From positions 1 through 8,299 of the forward strand of contig DJYV01000179.1 of assembly GCA_002448555.1 (NCBI GenBank): DNA of 8,299 bases, given 5' to 3'. Position numbers and translations under genes: made by a program. Of this stretch, positions 1-6,803 are shown one piece after another. The DNA is from Flavobacteriales bacterium UBA6969. GTDB taxonomy: Bacteria; Bacteroidota; Bacteroidia; Flavobacteriales_D; Sanyastnellaceae. The notes under the pieces were generated by a model. The model was given only the letters and a program-made list of their open reading frames with translations, was not told where the DNA came from and did no database searches. The first letter of the stretch is position 1. The number at the start of each line of letters is the position of its first letter.

Positions 1-701
1 TCGCCGATGCGGCCGTGCTTTTTGTAGGTCATCCCACCGGTCGAAGTCCCGGCTGCCAGGTTCCCTTGGCTGTCCAGCGCAACGCATCCAACGGTCCCTT
101 TTTTGTCGGCGAGCGCATCTGTTTTTACAGCCCTCCGCTTGGCCCGTAGGTAGCGCTTGTGTGCCTTCTTTGTGAAAAACCACTCGTCCAAAGCCGGCTC
201 ATGGCCCATAGCGGCAGCAAACGCTCCAGCCCCGTGCCCGCTGAAAAACACGTGTTCACTCGAATCCATGACCGACCGGGCCACCGATATGGGGTGCCGG
301 TAACCGCGAATTCCGGTCACAGCGCCGCAATTGCGGGTTAAGCCATCGGCAATGGAGGCGTCCAATTCCTGAATACCCTCAGCGGTGAAAACCGCTCCGC
401 GCCCTGCATTGAACAGCGAATCGTCTTCCATGATCCGGATGACAGCCTCCACGGCCTCAACGCTGGTTCCACCTTGCTGAAGCACCCCTTCTCCCGCGGC
501 GAGCGCGGCAGACAAAGAAGCGGTATAAACCGCCTGTTGCTCCGCCGTCAAGTCTTCTTCTCCAAAGTGGCCCGCCCCGCCGTGAATCGCGATGGCCCAA
601 TTGCGCCGCACCTCCATCTCTTGCTCAGGCCCCGGCGACCCGCAGCCGATGGCAGCAGCGATGAATACCGCAGCCCATGATGCTCTGTGCTTTGGCGTCA
701 T
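1..701 (-). CDS. Isoaspartyl peptidase / plant-type L-asparaginase, lipoprotein (3' end missing)
   Basis: N-terminal 233 residues of an Ntn-hydrolase of the IaaA / isoaspartyl peptidase family, which removes isoaspartyl residues from peptides and hydrolyses asparagine after cleaving itself before a catalytic Thr. The reading starts at ATG 701-699 and continues off the left edge. Residues 1-20 form a lipoprotein signal ending Ala-Ile-Gly-Cys20, so the protein is probably lipid-anchored in the envelope. Residues 38-46 (AIHGGAGHF) are the family N-terminal motif and NAGRGAV lies at 98-104. The self-cleavage site is GTVG with nucleophile Thr203, followed by TSTGGM with Thr221, and Arg231 matches the substrate-binding Arg of the E. 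coli enzyme. The Asp expected just after it lies beyond the window. A lysine/arginine-rich linker precedes Thr203, as usual for this family. Its ATG overlaps the stop codon of the upstream dioxygenase-methyltransferase gene, so the two are probably co-translated. The family is clear; whether peptides or free asparagine are the real substrate is not. Confidence 0.92.
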   Translation of the reverse strand, partial: MTPKHRASWAAVFIAAAIGCGSPGPEQEMEVRRNWAIAIHGGAGHFGEEDLTAEQQAVYTASLSAALAAGEGVLQQGGTSVEAVEAVIRIMEDDSLFNAGRGAVFTAEGIQELDASIADGLTRNCGAVTGIRGYRHPISVARSVMDSSEHVFFSGHGAGAFAAAMGHEPALDEWFFTKKAHKRYLRAKRRAVKTDALADKKGTVGCVALDSQGNLAAGTSTGGMTYKKHGRIG

Positions 702-2113
702 GGTTTCGCCTGATTAATGGGTTTTCTTCCGGACACGAACAATTTACCGTTGTGGGATTCTACCCCAACGGACTGATCGTATCCGATGGTCGTCATTTCA
801 ATGTCCACAAATCCAGCAGTTTCCATCAGCCCTCTGAGGCTGGCAGAGGAGCAGTAATGCAAAAATGCCACGTGTTCACCCCGCGCCCTCCGGTAAAAAA
901 CATCCCCTTCCTCATACCCCTGAGGACCCAACCTTTGTTCTTGAAATTGCTGAAGGGCCTCAGGTCCCCACTCGTGCTCATCTTCCGCATCAAACGCATC
1001 GAAGTAAAACACCCCACCGGGTTTGAGCATATCGAAGGAAGCTTGAATGATACTTTGGCGGGTCGTTCGGTTGGGCAGATGGCCATATGCGTATAGCAAG
1101 GTGACCGCATCGAAGGCGGTCTCCGTCATGAATTCCGCTGGATGACGCAAGGATGCTACCTGCACAACAAGGCCACGAGCGGCGGCTTGTGTCACCATCT
1201 CTTTGCACATGTCCACACCTTCAATGGCGTAACCGAGCCCTGATTCTTTTCGGATTTCCACAGCGCGCCTCCCTGTACCACACGCGAGGTGCATCACACG
1301 TTCCATCGGTTGTGCATGGGCGAGGGTTCGAAAGCCCTCTGCCACCAAACGGTCAATAGCCGACGTGTATTGACGGCGCTTCAGAATTTGGGCATCGAGG
1401 GCATCGTATTGGTTCGCGTGTTCAGCAAAATACCCTTCAATCATGCGTTCAATGGCATCGGCATCAGGTTTGGGAACGACATTGCATTGCACATGGGAAG
1501 CTTCTGGAAGAGGCGCATAGCGGAAAGCCTGCTGCTCGATGTGCCGGTAATTCGAGGCCGGAAGGTGGATGGAAGCCGTGGGAGCAGTTTCGTTGCAGGT
1601 CAAGGCGGATCCCGTTGCCAAATCGTACAAAACGAGGCCGTTCAAGTCCTTCAACGCCGGGTGATAAAAATGCAATGTCACCAATGCTTCGCTCGCACTC
1701 CCGTTGCGGATTTTGTGGATCGTACCGTCGGGCTCAGGCACCATGCCTTTCGGAAGCGCCCGTAATACGTCCTTTTTGCGAAGCACGCCATCTTCGAGCG
1801 AATAGGTCACATTCTCAAGGACTCCTTGGAGGCAAACCACGGTACCCCAAAACCCCTCGTGGTGATGCACGGCACTCTCCACCCCTTCGGGCCAATGCAG
1901 CAATACCACCTCAAACGGCTCGAGGCAAAGGATGTTCCGGGCATAGTCCTTGGCTGACTCCACTTCAGGGAGATGGATCGCCCAATCGCAGCCGGTCCAA
2001 TCGATACCCTCGACCCACTTGCACAACCCTTCGTAGGTAAGGGGTTGCGGTGCGTGTTGAGCTAAGTTGGCGCAAACGTCCGCGAGTTTGAATGAATGAG
2101 AAGGAGTAGGCAT
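698..2113 (-). CDS. Fusion: cysteine-dioxygenase-like cupin + SAM-dependent methyltransferase
   Basis: A 471-residue two-domain protein. Residues about 25-190 match type I cysteine dioxygenase, the Fe(II) cupin that converts a thiol to a sulfinate: YARN with Arg59 (substrate carboxylate Arg in rat CDO), His83 and His85 in VHHHEGFWG, third iron ligand His133 in TIHKIRN, and the LHFY motif with His148 and Tyr150. The residue matching the crosslinking Cys93 of mammalian CDO is Gly90, as in many bacterial homologues. Residues about 220-465 are a class I methyltransferase: motif I HLACGTG (275-281), acidic residue Asp301 in GVDM, FDAVTLLYAYGHL (334-346) and LKPGGVFYFDAFD (363-375). Both domains keep their key residues, so both may be active. 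An in-frame TAA lies two codons upstream of the ATG, which fixes the start; no Shine-Dalgarno is evident. Typical bacterial CDOs are about 160-200 residues and lack this second domain. The substrate of either domain is unknown; taurine-type or methylated-sulfinate chemistry would be guesswork. Confidence 0.88.
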   Translation of the reverse strand: MPTPSHSFKLADVCANLAQHAPQPLTYEGLCKWVEGIDWTGCDWAIHLPEVESAKDYARNILCLEPFEVVLLHWPEGVESAVHHHEGFWGTVVCLQGVLENVTYSLEDGVLRKKDVLRALPKGMVPEPDGTIHKIRNGSASEALVTLHFYHPALKDLNGLVLYDLATGSALTCNETAPTASIHLPASNYRHIEQQAFRYAPLPEASHVQCNVVPKPDADAIERMIEGYFAEHANQYDALDAQILKRRQYTSAIDRLVAEGFRTLAHAQPMERVMHLACGTGRRAVEIRKESGLGYAIEGVDMCKEMVTQAAARGLVVQVASLRHPAEFMTETAFDAVTLLYAYGHLPNRTTRQSIIQASFDMLKPGGVFYFDAFDAEDEHEWGPEALQQFQEQRLGPQGYEEGDVFYRRARGEHVAFLHYCSSASLRGLMETAGFVDIEMTTIGYDQSVGVESHNGKLFVSGRKPINQAKP

Positions 2114-2183
2114 GGGTTAACGGGCTACCCCCACAAGATAGGCGGCGTGCATTCCTCCTTCCAAATTGGCGTACCTTTCCAGT

Positions 2184-3713
2184 ATGCGCAAACTCCACCC
2201 CTCCTGTCGCTGCTTGGCCTTCGCCGTGGGGGCTTTGGTACTCGTGCCGAACCTCGCTACTGCGCAAACCGACTGCGAATGGAATCCCGATTTCGAGCAG
2301 GATTATGCCATCGGCATCACCGATATTTTGGCCATTCTCGGCATCTTTGGCGCCGTTGACAACGATCAGGACGGACTGTGGGATGTGAACGATCTGTGCG
2401 AGGACACAACGGCGTGCAATTACGATGCAAACCCGACGGAAGCGTGCCTGTATGAGGATGCGTTCGGTGAGTGCGGCGGTGACGGATTCTTTCCTGAGTT
2501 GCTCATTGGTTCTTGGCAATTCACCACCGCTGCCGGTGCGATTGTGGTTGGTCCAGACCCATACAGCGATGCTTGGTACAGCAGTGATCCCAATGGCTTG
2601 CAAAGTGCGCAGTACGACGACGTCTACACCTTTCACCCAGATGGATCCTTAACCACCGATTACAACGGATCCATTATCGATGCCTTTTCAAACTATGCGG
2701 AGCTTACGTACAACTGCTCCTCGCCTGTCACCCAATTTCTCCCCGGCGGAGGCACCTCGGGAGAAGATGCCTTTGCATTGCTCGCGGGCGATGGAACGTG
2801 CGCGTGCCCTTTCATCGGAACCAACGATGCCGGTTTAGTGTATGACATTGTCTTCCTGGATGAGTCCACATTGGTCTTGCACGCCCAAGGGGACAATGCG
2901 GATTGCAACGCTGCTGGGCTGTTCTTCACGTTCACATTCACCCGCATCGCAGATGACACGGGAGATGCAGAGGACGGGGAAGGGTACCCTGCTGCCGATT
3001 CGTACGAAGGCATGACCTTGGTGTGGTCAGATGAATTTGACGGCACCAGTGTGAACCTCAACAACTGGACGTACGACCTCGGTGCATCTGGATGGGGCAA
3101 CAACGAGTGGCAGAATTACACCAACAGTTCGGAAAACAGCTCGGTAGCTGATGGCTATTTGACCATCACCGTGCGGCAAGAAGGCTCGGGGTACACTTCG
3201 GCTCGCTTGAAATCGCAAGGGCTTCAGTCCTTTCAATACGGACGCATGGACATCCGGGCCAAGTTGCCTCAAGGCCAAGGCATCTGGCCTGCACTTTGGA
3301 TGCTCGGTGAAAATTTCACCAGCACGGGGTGGCCGGCCTGTGGCGAGATTGACATCATGGAGTTGGTGGGGCATCAGCCATCCACTGTACACGGGACGGC
3401 CCATTGGGGTAGCAGTTGGGATGTCCATCAATACACAGGGTCGAGCACCACGTTGCCGAACGGTGAAACATTCAGTGACGCCTTCCACCTCTTCTCAGTC
3501 ATCTGGGAAGAGAACCACATCACATGGCTGATGGACGATCAGGTGTTTTTCTCCATTGACAACAATCAGATGAACGGCCAGCCCTACCCCTTCAATGCGC
3601 CATTCTTCTTCATCATGAACATTGCCGTAGGCGGAAATTGGCCCGGTTATCCCGACGCATCAACTGAATTCCCGCAGCAAATGGTTGTGGACTGTGTTCG
3701 CGTTTTTCAATAA
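2184..3713 (+). CDS. Secreted GH16 endo-beta-1,3-glucanase (laminarinase-like), multidomain
   Basis: A 509-residue exported glycoside hydrolase expected to cut beta-1,3-glucans such as laminarin. The start is ATG 2184; an in-frame TTG at 2166 would only add six residues before the MRK of the signal peptide (1-27, cleavage after ATA). Residues 36-56 resemble the short dockerin-like ITDILAILGIFG segment of Flavobacteriales secreted proteins. An Asp-rich stretch (59-71) follows, then a cysteine module with ACNYD (77-81) and GECGGDG (95-101). Residues about 104-255 form a lipocalin-like domain often found before GH16 (GSWQF, AGAIVVGP, YTFHPDGS). An acidic linker (257-265) leads to the GH16 domain, about 275-509: VWSDEFDG, then GEIDIMELVG with nucleophile Glu388, Asp390 and acid/base Glu393. 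The ExDxxE spacing is the laminarinase type. The protein ends immediately after the catalytic domain, with no type IX secretion tail. Its direction is convergent with the dehydrogenase gene downstream. Confidence 0.94.
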   Translation: MRKLHPSCRCLAFAVGALVLVPNLATAQTDCEWNPDFEQDYAIGITDILAILGIFGAVDNDQDGLWDVNDLCEDTTACNYDANPTEACLYEDAFGECGGDGFFPELLIGSWQFTTAAGAIVVGPDPYSDAWYSSDPNGLQSAQYDDVYTFHPDGSLTTDYNGSIIDAFSNYAELTYNCSSPVTQFLPGGGTSGEDAFALLAGDGTCACPFIGTNDAGLVYDIVFLDESTLVLHAQGDNADCNAAGLFFTFTFTRIADDTGDAEDGEGYPAADSYEGMTLVWSDEFDGTSVNLNNWTYDLGASGWGNNEWQNYTNSSENSSVADGYLTITVRQEGSGYTSARLKSQGLQSFQYGRMDIRAKLPQGQGIWPALWMLGENFTSTGWPACGEIDIMELVGHQPSTVHGTAHWGSSWDVHQYTGSSTTLPNGETFSDAFHLFSVIWEENHITWLMDDQVFFSIDNNQMNGQPYPFNAPFFFIMNIAVGGNWPGYPDASTEFPQQMVVDCVRVFQ

Positions 3714-3717
3714 AACG

Positions 3718-3741
3718 AAACGCATGACGAGCATGGCGTTT
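3718..3741. terminator. Weak hairpin between convergent genes
   Basis: AAACG-CATG pairs with CATG-CGTTT around a five-base ACGAG loop, with one bulged G at 3736. A short run of four T follows on the plus strand. It starts five bases after the GH16 stop codon and lies in the 63-base gap before the stop of the convergent dehydrogenase gene, where a terminator is expected. The stem is short and imperfect. Confidence 0.35.
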
Positions 3742-3776
3742 TCAATGAGCGCCAACGCCGACACCCAACGATTCGG

Positions 3777-5333
3777 TTAGAGGAGGTAGTTCATCGAAGA
3801 GAAGGAGCTGTGTCCCCCTGCGATCACCTCCTCGACCAATCCCTGTTGATCAGCAGAACACGCCACAAGCGTGCGGATCGAAAACGAACGCAGCGCGGCT
3901 TTCACACTCAAGGTGGCTACTGCACTGTCTTTGCGGCCCGTGAACGGCAGGGTATCCGGTCCGCGTTGGCAGGAGGCGTTGATGTTGACCCGGCACACTT
4001 GGTTCACCATGTGGTCGATGCATTGGCCCGCGATCTGGGCATCTCGGGTAAAAATGCTCACCTGCTGGCCGTAATCGCTCTCAGCGATGTCCGTCAACAC
4101 TTCTTCAAAATCCTCGAAGTCCAAAACCGGACAAACAGGGCCAAACTGTTCTTCCTTGAAAATGGCCGTATCTCGGCTCACTGGGTACAGGATGGCTGGG
4201 AAGAAGCAATTCCCATCCACGTGTCCACCGCGTTCGTTGACCACCCGTGCCCCCGCTTCCACCGCCTCATTTACGTAATCTTGCATGTAGCCCACCTTCC
4301 CCATTTCGGGCAGCGGCGTGATGTCTGCATTTTCGAAAGGGCTTCCCCACTTTAGTGCATCCGTCGCAGCCGCAAAAGCGCTGAGGAATTCATCCCGCAC
4401 ATCCTTGTGAACGTAGATGACTTTCAATGCTGTACAGCGCTGGCCGTTGAAACTCCAAGCGCCCTTGACGCATTCCTTGACGGCCAGGTCAATGTCAGCA
4501 TCTGGAAAAATAACAGCTGGGTTTTTGGCTTCCAGCCCCAGTACCTGACGCACGCGGTTGGGCTTAGGGTGTTGGCTGATGAGCGCATTGCTTGACTTAC
4601 TATTGCCAATCAAAGCGAGCACGTCGATGTGGCCGGTCTGCATTATGGGTGAAGCCAAGGTGCGGCCTCGGCCAAAAATGATGTTGACCACGCCGGGAGG
4701 AAAACTCTCAGCGAATGCTTCCAACAACGGAGTAATCAGCAAAACCCCGTACTTGGCAGGTTTAAAGACGACCGTATTGCCCATCAACAGTGCGGGCAAC
4801 AGCACACAAAAGGTTTCATTCAACGGGTAATTGAACGGACCCAGGCACAGCACCACACCTATGGGTCCGCGCCGGATTTGGGCGAGTGTTCCGTCAACCG
4901 ACATGATGTGACTGCCCTCGCGGTGCAGATTTTTGTATTCATCGATGGTCTCCTGCAGGTAGGTTACCGTACGGTCAAATTCCTTCTCTGCATCCGAACG
5001 CTTTTTGCAAATCTCCCACATCAACAAGTTCACCACCTCATCGCGCTTCGGGACCATCAGCTCAATGAACTTCTCCATGGCTGCGATACGATCTGCTGCC
5101 GGAGCTGTGGGCCAAGCACCCCGCCCATGATCGTAAGCCGACTTGGCAGCCTCCAAGGCCTTCATTCCCTCTTCGCTGGGCAGGTCTGGCGTTGACCCCA
5201 ACAAAACACGTTCGCCCTCATCGTCCGTGATAGGACTCCAAACTTGCGCCTTGGCACCTGTCCACGCTTCGAGCTTGCCGTCAATCAGAAAATGGATGTG
5301 TTCAATAACCTTGGTTTGCTGTTGAATTGTCAT
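3777..5333 (-). CDS. gapN: NADP-dependent glyceraldehyde-3-phosphate dehydrogenase, non-phosphorylating (GapN-like ALDH)
   Basis: A 518-residue aldehyde dehydrogenase. GapN oxidises glyceraldehyde-3-phosphate directly to 3-phosphoglycerate with NADP, bypassing the ATP-yielding step of glycolysis and supplying NADPH in the cytoplasm. Visible: LGPFNYP with oxyanion-hole Asn168, FKPAK with Lys191, catalytic Cys300 in FNGQRCTALK, and KEEQFGPV with Glu395. QRGPDTLPFTGRKDSA (456-471) matches the QRGTDNFPFLGAKKSG segment of streptococcal GapN, whose Arg (here Arg457) binds the substrate phosphate. Odd: where most ALDHs have LELGGK, this protein has LGLEAK, so the usual general-base Glu position is Gly266 and a Glu lies at 268; the Rossmann FTGST motif reads LIGNS. 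I recall similar sequences in other Bacteroidota, so this may be a subfamily trait. It is longer than streptococcal GapN (about 475). ATG 5333 is preferred to an in-frame TTG five codons upstream. Another aldehyde substrate remains possible. Confidence 0.75.
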   Translation of the reverse strand: MTIQQQTKVIEHIHFLIDGKLEAWTGAKAQVWSPITDDEGERVLLGSTPDLPSEEGMKALEAAKSAYDHGRGAWPTAPAADRIAAMEKFIELMVPKRDEVVNLLMWEICKKRSDAEKEFDRTVTYLQETIDEYKNLHREGSHIMSVDGTLAQIRRGPIGVVLCLGPFNYPLNETFCVLLPALLMGNTVVFKPAKYGVLLITPLLEAFAESFPPGVVNIIFGRGRTLASPIMQTGHIDVLALIGNSKSSNALISQHPKPNRVRQVLGLEAKNPAVIFPDADIDLAVKECVKGAWSFNGQRCTALKVIYVHKDVRDEFLSAFAAATDALKWGSPFENADITPLPEMGKVGYMQDYVNEAVEAGARVVNERGGHVDGNCFFPAILYPVSRDTAIFKEEQFGPVCPVLDFEDFEEVLTDIAESDYGQQVSIFTRDAQIAGQCIDHMVNQVCRVNINASCQRGPDTLPFTGRKDSAVATLSVKAALRSFSIRTLVACSADQQGLVEEVIAGGHSSFSSMNYLL

Positions 5334-5422
5334 GCATTTAATAACCAAACAATGAGCAAATTGTTTATGAGCGACCCCATCGCGGACACAGGCGACGCAA
5401 ATTCAAGCACAAAAATCAACGT

Positions 5423-5444
5423 GATGCAAGGTTGACGATGCAAG
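5423..5444. repeat. 8-base direct repeat, 14-base period
   Basis: GATGCAAG occurs at 5423-5430 and again at 5437-5444, separated by GTTGAC. A related CAAGCAC occurs at 5404-5410 and 5441-5447. The repeats lie between the divergent GapN-like and flavoprotein genes, just left of the CRP-type palindrome. They could be a regulator half-site pair or chance. Confidence 0.45.
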
Positions 5445-5449
5445 CACCT

Positions 5450-5469
5450 CATGTGAACTGAATCACATG
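5450..5469. promoter_or_regulatory. CRP/FNR-family operator-like palindrome
   Basis: CATGTGA, six bases (ACTGAA), then TCACATG: perfect 7-base arms. The core TGTGA-N6-TCACA equals the classic consensus bound by CRP-type cyclic-nucleotide regulators in Proteobacteria. It lies 117 bases upstream of the GapN-like ATG (minus) and 103 bases upstream of the flavoprotein ATG (plus), so it could serve either or both. Bacteroidota have CRP/FNR-family regulators, but their site preferences are not well known to me, so the regulator is inferred and the palindrome is observed. Confidence 0.5.
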
Positions 5470-5571
5470 CGAATTCAAATCCGGCGTGTATTTTCGCCCA
5501 ATGCCAAACTTCATCGATTGGATTAGGGAGTCCGACCTACGCGGCGTTGCCGTCAAAACTACCACACAGAC

Positions 5572-6774
5572 ATGATGAAAGCAGCGGTTATTGGAGGGGG
5601 CGCTGCTGGATTCTTCGCTGCCCTATCCATTCGACAGCATCATTCTCTAGCAGCGATCGAATTGTTCGAGAAATCGAACAAGGTATTGGCCAAGGTGAAG
5701 GTCAGTGGAGGCGGTCGCTGCAACGTCACCAACGCCACCTTTTCCGCCAGCGAATTGTCCAAATGCTACCCACGAGGGGGCAAGTCCCTGAAGAAAGTAT
5801 TCGATCAATTCCAGGCCAAGGATACCATCAAGTGGTTCCAAGAGCGCGGCGTCCACTTTCACACTGAAGCAGACGGTCGCATGTTCCCAACGACCAATGA
5901 TTCGCAAACCATTGTGGATTGCCTGATACGAGCAGCTGCAGATGCCGGCATCGTGGTGCGCATGCAGACGCCGGTGAAGCAGCTAAACCCTTCACCAAGT
6001 GGTTGGAAGGTCAACGGCGAGGTCTTCGATTGTGTCGTGGTTGCTACAGGTGGGAGTCCGACAGCGAAGGGATTTGATTGGCTCCGTGCTCTCGGACATC
6101 GCATCGCTGAACCTGTCCCTTCTCTCTTCACATTCAACATGCCCGGCAATGCGATCACCAAGTTGATGGGAGTCGTTGTACCTCGCGCCATTGCCCGCGT
6201 GCAGGGAACCAAATTATCCGAGGAGGGTCCCATCCTGATTACCCATTGGGGCATGAGCGGCCCCGGCATTTTGAAGCTTTCCGCCTGGGGCGCGCGCGAA
6301 TTAGCGAACCGCGATTACAACTTTACCGCCCAAATCAATTGGATTGGTGAATCCAATGAAGACCGCGCCCGAACTGCTCTCGAAAAGGCAATGCCCGACA
6401 TCCGCAAGAAAAAATTGGGGAACGCGTGTCCCTGGGACTTACCTCGAAACTTTTGGATTTACCTCCTTGATCGCGCGGGTTGCAACGCCAACCAACCGTG
6501 GATGGACCTCGGCAAAAAAGACCGCAACCGCCTGCTCAATACGCTCCTCAACGATGCCCATCAAGTCCGAGGGAAAACGACGTTCAAGGAAGAGTTCGTG
6601 ACGTGCGGAGGCGTGGAACTCAGCGAAGTCAATTTCAACACCATGGAAAGCCGCATCGCGCCTGGCTTAAACTTTGCTGGAGAAGTCCTCGACGTGGATG
6701 GCATTACCGGTGGATTCAATTTCCAAGCCGCCTGGTCCACGGGGTTTGTTGCCGGACAGCTCAAAGGTCACTGA
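5572..6774 (+). CDS. BaiN/HI0933-family NAD(P)/FAD-dependent oxidoreductase
   Basis: A 400-residue cytoplasmic flavoprotein of the HI0933 / BaiN family, whose members are widespread but mostly without a known substrate. The N-terminal Rossmann motif is VIGGGAAG (6-13, glycines 8, 10 and 13), with Glu33 at the end of the second strand to hold the FAD ribose. VSGGGRCNVTN (44-54) is the family signature. Further family segments are FPTTNDSQT, the LITHWGMSGPGIL block and the C-terminal FVTCGGVEL and GEVLDVDGITGGFNFQ segments that close the FAD site. The length is normal and no key motif is missing. Two ATG codons stand in tandem (5572 and 5575); the first is used here. It lies 29 bases upstream of the pterin dehydratase gene on the same strand, a likely operon, and is divergent from the GapN-like gene. 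Do not read bile-acid metabolism into the family name. Confidence 0.9.
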   Translation: MMKAAVIGGGAAGFFAALSIRQHHSLAAIELFEKSNKVLAKVKVSGGGRCNVTNATFSASELSKCYPRGGKSLKKVFDQFQAKDTIKWFQERGVHFHTEADGRMFPTTNDSQTIVDCLIRAAADAGIVVRMQTPVKQLNPSPSGWKVNGEVFDCVVVATGGSPTAKGFDWLRALGHRIAEPVPSLFTFNMPGNAITKLMGVVVPRAIARVQGTKLSEEGPILITHWGMSGPGILKLSAWGARELANRDYNFTAQINWIGESNEDRARTALEKAMPDIRKKKLGNACPWDLPRNFWIYLLDRAGCNANQPWMDLGKKDRNRLLNTLLNDAHQVRGKTTFKEEFVTCGGVELSEVNFNTMESRIAPGLNFAGEVLDVDGITGGFNFQAAWSTGFVAGQLKGH

Positions 6775-6803
6775 AGGGCTTTGTTTAACCATAGATTTGC
6801 AAC

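Noticed and set aside
1289..1765. 158-residue open frame on the plus strand
   Set aside because: Antisense to the dioxygenase-methyltransferase gene, whose motifs are clear on the other strand.
2172..2179. TACCTTTC just upstream of the GH16 ATG as a -7 promoter box
   Set aside because: One mismatch to TAnnTTTG, only four bases from the start codon, and no TTG at the -33 spacing.
1965..2636. 223-residue open frame on the minus strand
   Set aside because: It overlaps the N-terminal codons of one strong gene in another frame and the start of the GH16 gene antisense; low-complexity Arg-rich translation.
3810..4355. 181-residue open frame on the plus strand
   Set aside because: It lies wholly antisense inside the GapN-like gene, has the composition of a shadow frame and shows no recognisable motif.
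5352..5435. 27-codon open frame from an ATG in the divergent gap, plus strand
   Set aside because: No ribosome binding context, no recognisable composition, and it overlaps the repeat cluster that looks regulatory. Nothing beyond chance length supports it.
5489..5496. TATTTTCG as a -7 box for the flavoprotein gene
   Set aside because: One mismatch and no -33 TTG; such near-matches are frequent.
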